Source: Isoetes taiwanensis (Eukaryota > Streptophyta > Lycopodiopsida > Isoetales > Isoetaceae). From it: a stretch of DNA of 64,000 bases. Location: positions 1,333,487 to 1,397,486 of the forward strand of contig JAJEKV010000049.1 of assembly GCA_021234155.1 (NCBI GenBank). The letters are read 5' to 3'. Below, piece after piece: positions 23,650-36,299 of the stretch (position 1 is its first letter; the number at the start of each line of letters is the position of its first letter). Made by a program: the position numbers and the translations under genes. The notes beneath the pieces were generated by a model, which worked only from the letters and a program-made list of their open reading frames with translations, did not search any database and was not told the origin of the DNA.

Positions 23650-25860
23650 AAAACCATGCCCAAAAAATCTAGTAACCTGCAGGAGCCACGAGGATATACC
23701 CAAAACAAGACACAACAATCTGGAGCAGCTGAAGCTTGGAAACTGGAAATCCTACCAAAAAAGATCTTCCTTGCGGTGAACAGAGCTCATGAAAGTGGAG
23801 GAATCCAGAGACAAATTCGATGCAAGGCAGATCCGAGCGAATAATGGAGCCCAAGTCGGCCAGGATACTCTCCAACAAAAGCGGGGCTCATCTGGGCCAC
23901 CATCTCCCCAAGCTTCCAATGCCATGGATCCACCCACATGGCACATACTGAATATTCTATAGCTGGACAGACGGCAAAAAGGTTCCCTTGAATTTCTGCG
24001 CCACACATGCTCCTTCAACCAATGCCTTGTAGTTGCTTCTACCTACAGATATTATGGTGGGAACCATGGAGATTATTCGGTTATGCAACCTTGCCACTGC
24101 CTTCCTTTCCCACAACACTCATATATCCGTTAAATTTGGACCCTCGATCATGGGAATATTCCACATCATATGCCCCCTCCAAGAACCTCGCCCCTTATTC
24201 AGCAAACAAGATCGGACCAAACCCCATTTTCCACCACCATAAGATTGTTAACCCTCGTGAATGAAGTCAAGCATAAGTGAATACCAAGTCAATGGCATCA
24301 ACTTGGATGGCTGCAACAGCACCCACTTGACAAGCACACAACAAAGCGTTTCTAAGAACAACAGCTATCTTCCCTGCATGCTTGAACCCCACCGAATTCA
24401 ATCGGTTCCACCATGCTTCACTCATAACAGTCTCAACCTGATTTCACAGAGCTGCTGGAAGATGATTATGCCTCCCTTAGAATGCACTTAAACCAAAGAA
24501 ATAAGAACTTCAACGAATCTTCTAATGACCACTTAGGATTTCTCATGTCCCTACGAGACCCTGATATTCCAAGAATATCCTTATTGTACAATTTTCGAAC
24601 AAATTGGAGTATCCAAAGCCAGTTCGAGTTACAGTGGAGTTTAACACGAACACTATATCATGGAATATAGCCTCATTATCCAACATAGTATAGTTCGTAT
24701 AGTTAGCTTTCATAACACTCGGTACTAGATCTATTTTTCCCAACAAAGCTAACTTATATGCTAATATTCCCAGCCTTTTCTCTCGAAAAGGGTTAGCATA
24801 ATGCGGAATGAACCTTGACACTTTTCTTAACCATATCATTAAGAAAATTGTTCGTATAACTAAGAAATTATCATTTCTCAGGTCGACACAATCATCTTCC
24901 TCAAGATGACCTCAACTTGCATAGGTTTGACTCTAACTCAGAGATTCACGCAACTCTACTTCTGGGAAATTTGAGAATTGCCTCTCCATCATGCAACAAC
25001 TCAAAGTAGAGTCCTTTTTGAGGCACTTATGTACTGCAGTATGCAAAGCATTTTTGGACAAAGATCATTTCTTCAAGATTGAATTGAATTTATCATCCAC
25101 ATAGATGAGAGAGATCTCTGAAGACGTTATTACTTTAACAAAGATCATTTCTTCGGAATTGAATTGAAGTTATCGTCTACAGAGACCAAGAGATCATTGA
25201 AGATCCTATTATTTCACTCAATCCTTCAATCTATGCCACTGCAAAAACTAAAAACACAAACACCACTTCATTCATCCACTACCACACCAACATCACACAA
25301 AGAGCATAATCAATGGTACATCCTGAAGAACCAGCAAAACCCTCTTGAATATAGAATAGAATAAATCCTCTGAAGAACCCTCTGATGCAGCAGCAAAGCC
25401 CTCTATGCCTGCCTCCAGAACCCTTGATCTGATCATCTGTGGTAATACGCCCTCTGCCAGATCAGAGCCTCTAGCGCAAAGAAGAGGCTCTAGGTATTAA
25501 AATCTTAGAAACGTGAGCCCATCCCCAAACAATGGCAATTGCGGCATCCTCTAGACCATTGGCCATCCAAAAACTGGTTTGGTTATGTTTAGATAACATG
25601 AATGATATATTATTACATAGAATTTAAAGTTTGATTTGATTGTCTAGCTACGGGCCAAGTCATAGTTTCATCCGGGTTTTGACCTTTGTAAGGTTTTCAT
25701 TATGTTTGGTGATGTTCTGGGTTGTATTGGTCCATGGACATTAAAAAATCTACTCTATTTCTTCTCTTTTCTTTTTGTGGAGACCGTAATTTGACATGCC
25801 AACGCCATCGTCCAGCTCCACGCGCCCCATTTTGTCCTAAAAAGAAGTAACGTGGCTATG
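23650..25860. other. Upstream region of the NLP gene; no gene seen
   Basis: About 2 kb upstream of NLP has only short overlapping frames. LINE-tail-like scraps (GAATTGAATTGAA followed by TTATCGTCTAC or TTATCATCCAC) occur near 25080 and 25155, about 75 bp apart, and an ATAGAATAGAATAAA near 25355. No promoter motif was assignable. Confidence 0.4.
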
Positions 25861-25867
25861 TTCCCCA

Positions 25868-25892
25868 AAAAAAAAAAAAAAAAAAAAAAAAA
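25868..25892. repeat. Poly(A) tract
   Basis: A run of roughly 25 A residues followed by AGAGAGAGAAA. It may be a retroposon tail, but no target-site duplication or source sequence was recognised. Confidence 0.6.
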
Positions 25893-25899
25893 GAGAGAG

Positions 25900-27120
25900 A
25901 AATTAACAAAAAAAAACTCAAACCTTAATGTTTGACAAACACCTTGATAACATCAGCAATGTACTATTTTGACATGCCAATACGCAAATAAACCATGCAC
26001 AATCCTATGTAATCTCGTCCTTTTTCTTTCACAACAAAGCATTATCCAATCCTTTGGAGAGATGTAGGTGAAGATGCCCTTCTTTCATCCATTACCTTTT
26101 GAATGCCCATTTTTCCCCTTTGAACACCCACATCCTGCCTCTTAACTGCCCATTTTTGCCCTTTAATCACCCATCTTAAGAACTATTGGAAGTTGGATGA
26201 GATGCATGGTCTACTTATTGGTTAATGAAGGTCAAGTGTGAATATTTGGTGGTTCATTGACAGGCATTTGGTGGTCCATCATTGATGGTCTATTGGCCAA
26301 AATAACCATACAACTTAAAATCTTCATAGCAGACATCCAATTTGTCAAAATGACTAGTCTTTGGTATCACTTGAAAGCTAAACCCTCAAATTTCACTTGA
26401 TACTATATAAAAAGATTAAATTCATCATAATACAATTGTACTTAAGCGGATGGCTGTAGGGCAGCTCCCCCTAGCCAATGCAACATTGTAGATGTGGTTT
26501 CTCTCCCTGTCTCTACTCATAAGCATTGCATATGTCTCCTTTGTGCAATGAGGCCTAATAGATCGCATCACTTTTTCATTGTGTAGGAAAACATCTCTCT
26601 GATGCATTGAAGTATGATAGATCCAGACTAGACTATCTTTGGTGCATTGAGGTATGATAGATTATGTAAATCTAGAGTCCAGACTAGATGCTATATATTT
26701 ATATATTTTTCCAATACAAGGCTTTTGTAAACTAATTCATAAACTTTGAGAATTTATGCGTCACAACACTATGGCATGCACTGTTTCCTCGAATGGCTTT
26801 CTAGACGAAATGGCAGGATGATAAAATGTTATTGCCTTGATTTCCATTTGTGCTCACAATAGCAAGACAAGACCATTATCAACAGATGGGGTTGAAAGGT
26901 ACAAATCCATATCAAGTAACAATCCTAGGATTTAATATATGCATGCAGCCATATAGTGTGAGACCGTTTGAATCTACGATCCATTAGACTAAAATTTGAG
27001 TACTTTAACTGGTGATGTCAGTAACAACATATTTACACAAGTTGTGCTCCTATTGAACTTCAAAACGGAGCTTGCTTTCCTATTTGTTATTAAGATTCAA
27101 TATTATCCTCCTCTATGTAT
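25900..27120. other. Intergenic, no gene recognised
   Basis: AT-rich DNA. Near 26600-26670 the phrase TGCATTGA(A/G)GTATGATAGAT is repeated twice. No protein or RNA family was recognised. Confidence 0.4.
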
Positions 27121-27124
27121 TGCA

Positions 27125-28488
27125 ACTATGTATAGAATAGAATAGAATAGAATAGAGTTTTAGCGTCCACGGAGACCAACTGGCCTATGGGACCCAAACA
27201 AAAAAGAGAGCAGCAAACGTATTACTGACAGGATTAAAAAACCCCCGCCCCAAAGGGTTTTCGAGGGAAAAACCTTAGCAGTAATAAGTCTGCTGGCATG
27301 CTGTACAATTGTGTAGGACCGTTCAATGCCGTCCCGGAAGACACAACTGAGTCCGTGCATCCATAACCTCCTGGAGGTATGACCCCAACAAACCCACTGA
27401 CGCTGTATTCAACAACTCATGTAACGGTTGGCCAGACACTAGTAATCGAACATACTGCTCTCTGATATGGGCAAATGTGGGGCAGATCTGGAGGGCATGA
27501 CATTCATCCTCAATGGCGCCCTGGTGGCAACACTGGCAAAGCCTTTGCTCTCGTGCTTCCCGAGCCCAACGTCTTGTCTCAATACGGAGGCGATGTGCAT
27601 CCGTGCGAATGGAAGCTATAAGTCTGCACTTCTTCATGGGCAACTGGGTGTATAAGTACTGGTGTGGGCCTCTCGTAAGCCTGGGATTGACTTGCTGCTG
27701 ATAGTGTGCCAGCTTAATGTGCGTCAGAGCATCTGCATCCCAAAGCTTGCGAAGGAAAGTAGCATCTAGGTACAACTTAAGTGCCTTGTGATCTTTCTTT
27801 GTCCTTACATGTACACATCTGTTTGCTTGTACACCCCAGCGTGAGAACCACTGAGCTTGCTTGTCCTTCCAGCAGGCTTTCAGGTGTTGGGGACCCATCG
27901 CCATGGCTAAAGCAAGGTTGGGCAAACGTGTATCACCCATAGCGACCACCTTCTGGAAGTAAATGATATGGCGTTCCAATGCGGCCTTGAAGGGGCGTAA
28001 AACCCGCCTCTCGGAGTAGGATCCGGTATGGAATCGTGGACTTTACCCCAAGGGATCGTGCCAAGAAGGCTTTACGACCGCCGAGGTCATTCCGTGTGTT
28101 GAGGGATATCACAGGACCCCATATACGCCCCATATAAAAGGACCGGCTCGACTAATGCCCGAAATAAGTGTGATTTGGTGGCCCTGTGCATACAACTCGC
28201 CTTTGTGGTTGTTATTCTGCATGGTATAGAGTGCTTTCCAACCTGCCGTGACCCGCAACCTGATGGCAGCATCCCAATGGGTGGTAGTAGAGAACTCGAT
28301 CCCCAAGTACTTGTAGGTCGGAGCCACCTCCACATCATGTCCCTGGTAAGTGAATGAGAGAAGCCTTGGCTGACGGGATGATGAGACTAGCAGCACCCTA
28401 GTTTTGGCCAAGTTAACTCGCATGCCGGTGAATCGACAAAAAGTGTCGAGAGCATCCAGGTGACGTTGCATGTTCTCTGGAGTATAGA
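27125..28488 (-). mobile_element. 5'-truncated LINE (non-LTR retrotransposon)
   Basis: On the minus strand the thumb/C-terminal part of a reverse transcriptase begins at about 28488 (MQRHLDALDTFCRFTGMRVNLAKTRVLL, then YKYLGIEFSTTTHWDAA). It continues through frame changes (KSHLFRALVEPVLLYGAY; then a 218-codon frame at 27979-27323). That last frame carries the LINE zinc knuckle CQCC..H..C with CX2CX9HX4C spacing. The 3' UTR holds a conserved hairpin (27230-27290) and the element ends in (TTCTA)n, seen as TAGAA repeats at 27131-27157. The endonuclease and catalytic RT core are missing, so it is dead on arrival. The junction is near 28488. Confidence 0.88.
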
Positions 28489-28499
28489 GCAATCTCGTT

Positions 28500-29044
28500 G
28501 GTCATACCCTTTCTCATTTTTCACACAAATCATCTCATACATGTTCACAATCTTCCTTCCACTTCTAGCAATTTCAATAGTGTTGTATCCTTTTATTTCC
28601 GCACAATGGGATCTAAAAGCAAAAAGGAACTCAAGAGAGCTCTTTTCCGAATTCAAATTATTATGACAATCAAACGTGCAAATGAGTACTATCCCCTTAT
28701 TCCCCCATAATAGTGTTTTGGAAGCCCATAAACCAAAGCAAAGGCTACAAAATAGAGCAAAGACTCTAAAGAAATTGTTGCTCTCTATGGAGAAGAAAAC
28801 TTATTCAGGTCTTCGACAATGTCTCATCATAAATAATGTCCCACCCAATGGACCTTTAGATTTGAATGTACACTTACACAATGAGTTAAAGTGTTTGGAA
28901 CTTATAACTTGTTACTTGGAAAGGTGTTATAGTACAGGAGACCTTAATGGTTTGGGCTATCCTGTCTATTACCACTATAGTGGCTACCTATTGATGAGCA
29001 ATGTCTCTACTTTAACATCATCAAAGCTTGGATGCGACTTTTGA
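28500..29044 (+). other. Unrecognised ORFs, doubtful
   Basis: A 122-codon frame (28676-29044) contains HKPKQRLQNRAKTLKKLLLSMEKKTYSGLRQCL; an upstream 70-codon frame (28498-28710) overlaps it out of frame. The pattern could be one old ORF broken by a frameshift. No family was recognised. Confidence 0.25.
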
Positions 29045-29245
29045 CGATTTCATAGGATTCACTAGTTTCATCTTCCATTAGTATGGGAGATTTTTTATGT
29101 ATTAACTCGTGTCATAAGGAGTCTAGAAGCATCACGTGTGAGAGAGGAAGAAGTGGAGATGTGAGCTCCTATAGTAACCTCCTACAAATGCTAGTGTCTG
29201 TATTCCTTTAATATAGAGAATAAAATGTCTATTCCAACAAAAAGG

Positions 29246-29251
29246 AATAAC

Positions 29252-29341
<90 letters not shown>

Positions 29342-29473
29342 AAGAAGAAGAAGAAGAAGAAGAAGAAGAAGAAGAAGAAGAAGAAGAAGAAGAAGAAGAA
29401 GAAGAAGAAGAAGAAGAAGAAGAAGAAGAAGAAGAAGAAGAAGAAGAAGAAGAAGAAGAAGAAGAAGAAGAAG
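29246..29473. repeat. Compound microsatellite (AAT)n(AAG)n
   Basis: Roughly 21 AAT units (about 29246-29312) switch directly to about 54 AAG units (29313-29473). Long poly-Lys, poly-Asn, poly-Leu and poly-Ile frames here are artefacts. The AAG part is a pure purine strand of about 160 bases that could form triplex DNA. Confidence 0.95.
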
Positions 29474-29479
29474 CAAGGG

Positions 29480-31200
29480 CTTCACCATAAAGTTAACATG
29501 TGAGTGATCACTTGTATAATTTATATTACAATCTGAGTAGTATATAATGATAATTTTAAGACCACCTGTAAATGCTTTACACCTTTCTGTTTTTATACAA
29601 TATGTATGTGTGCAATAGTGTTGAGAGAGCATGTGATTTTCAATTATGTGTTTTCTTATGTTTATGATGTATTGTTGTCATCATTACGGAAACATGATTA
29701 AAATAAAATTTTCTTCACCAAGTAATTTTCTACACTACCTTGCAACTCATTTTTCGCCTTATTTTAAGTTATTCCATGTCTCATGTTGATGTGCTAGGTA
29801 ACAGCCTCGGTGGAGGGGACTTTCTGTGAGAAATCGGCAGCGTGGCAACACGACGGGCATTAGCCTCGAGTGGTGTTGCCGTTACCGGTTTTCCACAGGA
29901 AACCTGGAGTGGAAAAACCTTTCATGCATGCTGCTAGCTGACGCAAGCCACCAGGAAGTTGAAATTAGGGTGACTATGGCAGAGCTCTAACCGGTGCCAC
30001 CAAAATTTTCAAGCCAAAAAAATATCCAAAATAAACTTTTACATAAAAAGCTATGAATTTCAATCCGGTGGTGGTTTACGATGTAACATATGATTGCTAG
30101 ATTTTATAAACCTAAACAGCTTTCAAAACAATCATATTTATAGACACATGGCAACCCAAAGCACCATACACATGGCCCTTAATTACTTTAATCCTCTAAT
30201 GGAAACACTTGATTAATATAATGTGCTTGTTCAATCACTAGTCTACAGACAAATCTTAGGAAGAGCACAAGAATTCTTTTGACTAATACAAACCATTAAC
30301 ATATTCTTAAATAATTACAAAATAATGTCGGCAAGAATGGCGACAGACTTAAAAATTTTACATTCGTATACATTTGTATGAAAGGGCTTACTAGGATGTG
30401 ACAATTTCGTATAGAATATTTGTACAAAATCACTAGACGCCATGATAGTACTACAATTCATGATAACGACAAACAAGTTTCAATGTCGTGATGCCATGAG
30501 AGAATCTCTTCATTCTTGACTCTAGTAATCCCCATAGTGGGGCTCAACCCTTTAATATCTCTATAACTATAGGAAATCTCACGTCTACAACTTGCTAGAA
30601 ATGAAATATTCCATAAAATATTTTTGCATTGTTATTGTGGAAGATACATTGTCGGGGTAGGAACAATTTGTTTCTTCAAAATGTCTACATGACCTATGCA
30701 ATTTTATTGGCGCATGCACGTTGTTTGGTTGCATTGCATGTGTTTGTGCCATCCATTATAAATTGGGATCCTACATCACAAAAAGATGTTGTCACCTTAT
30801 CAACATACATATTCAAGTATAATGGATATTCGAATATCTCTTGGCATGTATCTTTTTCCATGTCCCCTTTGCTTGTACGTTTGTACTCTTATTAATTCAA
30901 AGTGTTGGCCTACTGATATATGATATTGAAGGTATAACTACAAATTTGTTGCAATATACGTCATCTTTGAACTTTATTATTGAACTAGGAAACCCAATGT
31001 GGTGGGTCTTTTGATTTTGGTAGTAACTTGTTGGATGTGTGCATGTTGAATCCAAGGTTAAAGTGTAGTAGCCAACTTACTAAGATGTGACTAAAACATA
31101 TTCGCTAGGTGTCGACAACCTCTAATCTACCACAGATGGTAGATAATTTTAATTATGTAAATACAATGTTGTTGAGTCTTTCAAAATTAAGTGAATTAAT
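29480..31200. other. Intergenic with a short hairpin
   Basis: At 29844-29880 GGCAACAC and GTGTTGCC flank a 21-base loop within a GC-richer island (29800-29960). The surrounding sequence gives an imperfect longer stem. The rest is AT-rich with no credible gene; an 88-codon frame at 30629-30895 has no recognisable features. Confidence 0.35.
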
Positions 31201-31248
31201 TGTCATTTTGAGGTGAATCCCATCGATCCGAGACATCGGATCGACATT

Positions 31249-31820
31249 CTAGAATGGGGCGAGCATGCATGTCTTGCATGCATGCATGCGGCGCATGCCC
31301 CTTCTGGTTGGGAGTTCGCTATTTTAGGCGCGGTTCTGCATCAACGTCTCATCGGCGCTTCCTCTTCTCTCAGCAGTACCTTATTCTCTTTGAACCCACC
31401 CTCCCCCCTTCTTTGTTTATTGTTTATTTCCACCTCGAGGGTGACGCATATTTCTTTTTACGTAGTTGTTTTCCACCCGCTGGGTGATGCATAATTGTTT
31501 TCCACTCTGGGAAGTTTGTTTGTCTCGTTTTGTTGTGTTGGTGATGTGCAGGTACAGCTTGGCGAGCGGCATCTGTTTCGACTTCTCCATGCGTGGGTTT
31601 TGGGAGCGATTTCTATGCCTTACGTTTGTCTAAGCCCCTTGCCGAAGGCTTATCACTAGGGTTTTTCCTCGAAAACCCGAAAGGGCGGGGTTTTTTAATC
31701 CCGGTGATAAGCTTTCGGCAGGTACATCAGCCATACATCTATTAGCATTGTATTTTTTTGGGGTCCAAATGGGCGGTTTGTTGGTTTCATGCGAGCCCCA
31801 TTCTAGAATGGGGGTTATCA
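31249..31820. mobile_element. Possible short non-autonomous element with LINE-3'-like hairpin
   Basis: The inverted phrase CATTCTAGAATGGGGC occurs near 31247 and, inverted, near 31800. Inside, 31641-31719 forms a strong hairpin: GCCGAAGGCTTATCAC and GTGATAAGCTTTCGGC are complementary except for one pair. Its loop contains GGGTTTTTCCTCGAAAACCC and GGGGTTTTTTAATCCC. The same loop sequence lies in the 3' UTR of the LINE at 27.2 kb and the fragment at 44.9 kb. The following GGGGTCCAAATGGGCGGTTT also resembles the LINE end. It may be a diverged LINE 3' end or a SINE that borrows it. Confidence 0.5.
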
Positions 31821-32209
31821 TTGATTGAAACACATAAGAGAGAAATTATGGATCATGATGATACTCCAAAGGTGCTAGATAGATGTACATGCATTTGATG
31901 ATTATAAAGGATGTGAAATTTAGAAATCACTCCTCTCCTCTCGAGTTATCACCTATGGTGCTTAAATAGCAAGGAGGTCTAAGAAAAAAGTCGTCTTGAC
32001 TTTCGAAATTGCAACAGGTCGAGTTGCATTTTTCTTATTTCGGATCTATTCGGTGCACGATAGTTCGACCTTGAACTAACTGCAATCCCAGATGGGTTAC
32101 TGTGAAGGATCCCCCATTTGATAGGACGGATCTTAAGGTGGCAACATGGACCTCGTACTATCAGGGAATAAATTACTAATCGCATATTTCTTATTAGCCA
32201 CAATGGCTT

Positions 32210-32800
32210 TATCTAAACTTGCCCACGATTAATCCCAAAACTTTCTGTGGTTTAGCTAAACTCTACATATTTTCACTCTCATACTTTCTAGAGTTTAGCT
32301 AAACTAACCCAAAATTCATCCCAAAAATTTTTGTGGTATGGTCAACGAAAAACATTAAACGAAAAACAATAAGCTAAAAATTATTATGCTTTTTTTTCAA
32401 TTGTTTCCATTTACTTTAGTCATTTTCTTTGTGGAAATATTCTAAAACAATGCAATCTAGCTAGGTCTAGGCCTCACAGTATTCCATAGATGCGAGAAAA
32501 TAAATTGATAGTCTTATATTTCTTATAAACTAGAACGATGTTAGCTAAACTAGAGAAATTCATTCCAAAAGTTTCTACGGTTTAGGTAAACAATACAAAA
32601 TTTTACTCTCTTACTTTCTAGCATTTGGCTAAAGAGATCGAAGGTTGGTGCTGGCGCAAAAAAAGTTAAGCTAAAATTATTATTTTTTTCCAATTTTTTC
32701 CAATTACTTTAGCCAATAGTTTTTGAAAATGTGCTAAAAAATTGCCAAATAGCTAAGTTTAGCGTAGTATCATCTTTGATGGTCTATTCTTAGCAAATCT
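32210..32800. repeat. Two diverged ~330-bp repeats rich in TTTAGCTAAA palindromes
   Basis: Two related blocks, about 32215-32470 and 32530-32770, share the order GTTTAGCTAAAC, TTTCACTCT..TACTTTCTAG, AGCTAAAATTATTAT and TTTCCAATTACTTTAG. More copies of TTTAGCTAAAC and TTTGGCTAAAC occur at 34880-35290. They probably are remnants of one MITE family; ends were not defined. Confidence 0.5.
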
Positions 32801-33700
32801 GCTCATAGATGTGATATTGTTGGCCCTATTTGCAAAGTGTATAGGAGAGGGGTGGATGGGTGTGGATCCTTAGCTTTTATCCCTTATTTGAGCCTTGTAA
32901 CTCACATGACTATACCTTCTTGATTCACTCATGAGCCTTTGTTGTTTTGAGTCGTTCATATTGCATCATTATTTTGTTATTGATTTATATCTGATGATTA
33001 AGATGGCCAACATTGGTCTTGTAATGGAGACCTTAAAACCCATTGCCCCGAGGTCAGGGTCAAGTATGACAAACTAGTTTTGTGGTAGAGATCTTAAGTT
33101 TGCCATATGTACTAGATAATCACATGCAAGCAGCTCCTCGCATAAGATATCATGGCTAGGTAGTGGATTTGGCTGCCATATGATACATAGAATGTGGTGC
33201 AATACAATACTCATGATATGATGGTGAATAGATTGACGTCCTTCGATTAAAAGTAATAATAATAATAATAATAATTAAAATGTTTAACGTCTTTGTTTGC
33301 AAGAGGGTAAGAAGGGTCTAAACTAACTTTAGAATGATACCAGTTAGGGATTTTAGACTACATTTTGATCATCTGTAGATGATCCTAATGAGTGTGGCCA
33401 TAACTACGCTTCTTTACTGTGAAGTCCCGGAGAGAGGACTACATCACGTGAAGCTAGCATTAGACTTGAAAATCCTTACTATGGAATGATAAAAAGATGA
33501 CTTGTGCATTATTACAGGTTAAAGGCCATAAACTAAGAGTATACTGTGTGATTGCTATTAATCACAACTCACATTTATAGTGTGTCCAGAATTGTGTGAC
33601 ACTTCACGAGCCAGTTTCTTGATCTCCATAGGATGGGTTTTTGGTTTAAGCAACATCTTCACAGATACTTTTGAGTCCTTGAAAGTTCTTAATTATAAAA
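32801..33700. other. Intergenic, short ATA microsatellite
   Basis: No gene was recognised. A run of about eight AAT units lies at about 33257-33281. Confidence 0.4.
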
Positions 33701-33709
33701 AAAAAAATC

Positions 33710-34664
33710 TTGATCGTGTGTGACTCCCCACTTGATGTAGATATGCTTGTGGAGCATGGAGTTGAGACCTTGTGGGGGCGCTATTTGTTGTATCAAGTTT
33801 ATATACCTGGCTTTGCACCTAATAAGTCTATTGCTCTCTGCATGCCTTGTTGGTTTGCCTTAAAAGACTTTCCAATTGAACTGCAAATTTTCTGAGTTCA
33901 TGGTGGCTATTGCAAATGCCCACTCTATTGTCAGTGGTCCTCACATTTGTGTCTCTACGCCTATTTCTGCTTCACTACCGAAGTTTGTCATGATTAGGAG
34001 TGGTCCTTTGTTCTTTAGATATCATCTGTCTTTGCTCAATGGTCCTAAGTTAGGTAAGATGTTCTCTGATGTTGATACTTTTGCCCATTACCATCCTGTA
34101 TTACCATCTATGCCTGCTCTTTCTACTGCCTCTCTCACTTCTATGGGACATCTTGCTCCTGTTCCTATATCTTCATATTCTCCGGTTGTGTCCTCCACTC
34201 CTGTGCACTCAATCCCTTCTCCTGCCCAGCTTGAGACATTTAATGACGAGGTGCACCGTAGGCTACAAGTTATTCAAGAGAAGCAAGAAAGGTATGAAAT
34301 GATGAATGAAGGGTGGCAGAAAGTCAATTTAAAGAAGGCGGTGCGAAATAGGTCTGCCTATGTGACAATGCATTCTTCAAAATCCACACATGGAAGGGTT
34401 GAGCAGAGCGAAGGCTCTCCCTCACCACATGTGGATCAACATACAGAGAGAACTGACCCACCATGTGCTTCCATTAAAAGGGATGAGCAGAGCCGAGGCT
34501 CTCCTTCGCCATATATTATACACAATGGGAGGGCGGAGCAGAGAGAGGCTTCCCCTTGTTATTTTTATATAGGTTCCGTTGGGCACCCATGTGGGGGATG
34601 CATTTGCCGAGGTGATGGCGACACTATATGTTTTTTGGTACCTCTGGTAATTTGTTTTATATGA
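33710..34664 (+). pseudogene. Retroelement gag/DUF4283-like fragment with internal repeats
   Basis: The first 61-codon frame reads VETLWGRYLLYQVYIPGFAPN, then MPCWFALKDFPIELQIF. This resembles the DUF4283-type domain of plant LINE/retroelement ORF1 (LWGRALVYQKWTPGF..). A one-base shift near 33890 moves the reading into a 262-codon frame with VSTPISASLPKFVMIRSGP, a Ser/Pro-rich linker, a likely coiled coil (LETFNDEVHRRLQVIQEKQERYEMM) and three degenerate copies of a (R-x-EQS-x-GSPSP) motif at about 34390-34560. The family call is a resemblance from memory. The frameshift makes it a relic. Confidence 0.4.
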
Positions 34665-34864
34665 TGTTGGTGAGGAGATGGCAACCAATATGAGGTTGTG
34701 GTGTTCATGCAAATGCGATGTTGGAACTTTTCTTATTGATGATACACTTAAGTTCATAAAGACAAGTATTGTCACATTTTTCCTTGTTCCAAGCATGGAA
34801 AAATTAAGGGACTTTTATATTCAAAGTGGTGAAATAGACTTGGCTAAAGTATGCCAAAAGTTGA

Positions 34865-36120
34865 GGTGAAAGCTTCTAATGTTTAGCTAAACATTCTAAA
34901 TTTTGCCACCTGTACTTTCTTACGTTTGGCTAAACTTTTATCAAAAAAAAAAAAAAAAAACTTCTATCTTTTGACTATTTTGCACTAATTCAAGACCTAA
35001 ATATTAAATGACCATAATAAATATAAAGGCTATAGGATAGTTTGACTAGAGTACACTAAAATTTGACGTAAAAGCTTCTAAGTTTTGGCTAAACTTTCCA
35101 AATTTTGGCAGTTACACTTTCTTGCAATTAGCTAAAGTCAAACGAAATGGAGGTGAGGCATGAAATAAACTTGAATAAAATTTTATTTCTTTTAGCCCAA
35201 AAAGGGCCATAGTTTAGCCAATTTTTTTCCAAACAAGGCCAAAATTTTGCCATTTAGCTAAGTTTAGCCACTAATTTTTTCCATCCAAGTGAACATACTC
35301 ACGCAACTGTAGACTTCAGACATGTCGATCCCTGGGTTTGTTTCCTGGACGGTTTTTTCTCTTAAAAATAAATGTAAATCTTGTTAGGAATATGTTTACA
35401 TTAATCTTGAAAAATCCAATTCCATGTACCTGATACATTTTATTATTTGCACAGAAATCTACTTACTTAAAATGTTTTATGGGTTTCTGGGTAACGCCGT
35501 AGTGCCCTTTTCAAGCGCTTTTGGCATCCGAAAATGAGTTTTCCGACAATTTCCCTTATCTTTCGGCTATCTCCTTCTTGTGTCTTAAATTTTTGCAATG
35601 TCGAGTGAGTAATTTAATGGGCACTGGATCTCGGTGGATCTCGCTGTGAGGATGGACGTTACGACAATGAAAATTGCCTTGCTCAGAGTTTCAGGTCTGA
35701 AAATCGTGGTGGGGTTGGAACTTTCATTTTAGAGCTTGAGCTTGGAGCCGGAGCACATAGCGTTATTGCTTGGCGATGGCAAATCTTAGTCAAGTAAATA
35801 TTCACAGCTTCTTCAACCTTTCTTCTCCTTCTTTTATATATTATTTAGTTCACTGCGGAAACTTACATTTACTTTGGCTTTAGGTGCAAGTAGATGATTT
35901 GGCACTGGGCCAATAACATGCTAGCTTCCATTTTTTCTCACAGATAGGTGCTCACGTCAGATCTACTGGTAATCTCATGCTAGATCATGCAGGTAGTCTC
36001 ATTCTTCACGTTTTATTTGATCTTTGGCCATTTTTACCTCTAGCCCATTGTTTTGTTCTGTAGCCTAGGGAGCGAGGCATTTTTCTAAAGTTTCTACTTG
36101 GTTCAATTTTTTCCTTTTCA
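34865..36120. other. MITE-like repeats, then GC-balanced unexplained DNA
   Basis: 34870-35290 carries TTTAGCTAAA/TTTGGCTAAAC blocks like those at 32.2 kb and an A run near 34945. Around 35777-35913 a very short possible spliced ORF (ATGGCAAATCTTAGTCAA, donor GTAAATATTC, acceptor TTGGCTTTAG, then 11 codons to TAA) can be drawn, but support is weak. Confidence 0.3.
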
Positions 36121-36127
36121 GTGTCTT

Positions 36128-36292
36128 AGGAATTGAATTGAATTGAATTTAATTAAATTGAATGATTTTTATCATCCACGAAGACCAATCGGCCTATGGG
36201 ACTCAATACAAGAGCGCAACATGCATATTATTGCCTGGATTAAAACCCCTGGCGGAAAAATCATGGCAGCAATAAGACTACTGACAAGCTGT
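36128..36292 (-). mobile_element. LINE 3'-end fragment with (TTCAA)n tail
   Basis: GAATTGAATTGAATTGAATT is followed by ATTTTTATCATCCACGAAGACC, AATCGGCCTATGGGACTC and a shortened form of the LINE 3' hairpin. It matches the end of the LINE at 27.1 kb in the same orientation, but the tail here is TTCAA rather than TTCTA. Only the last ~160 bp were inserted or survive. Confidence 0.8.
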
Positions 36293-36299
36293 ACAATAT

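Noticed and set aside
29132-29632. Long poly-Leu/Ile and poly-Lys/Asn frames
   Set aside because: They are translations of the AAT/AAG microsatellite on either strand.
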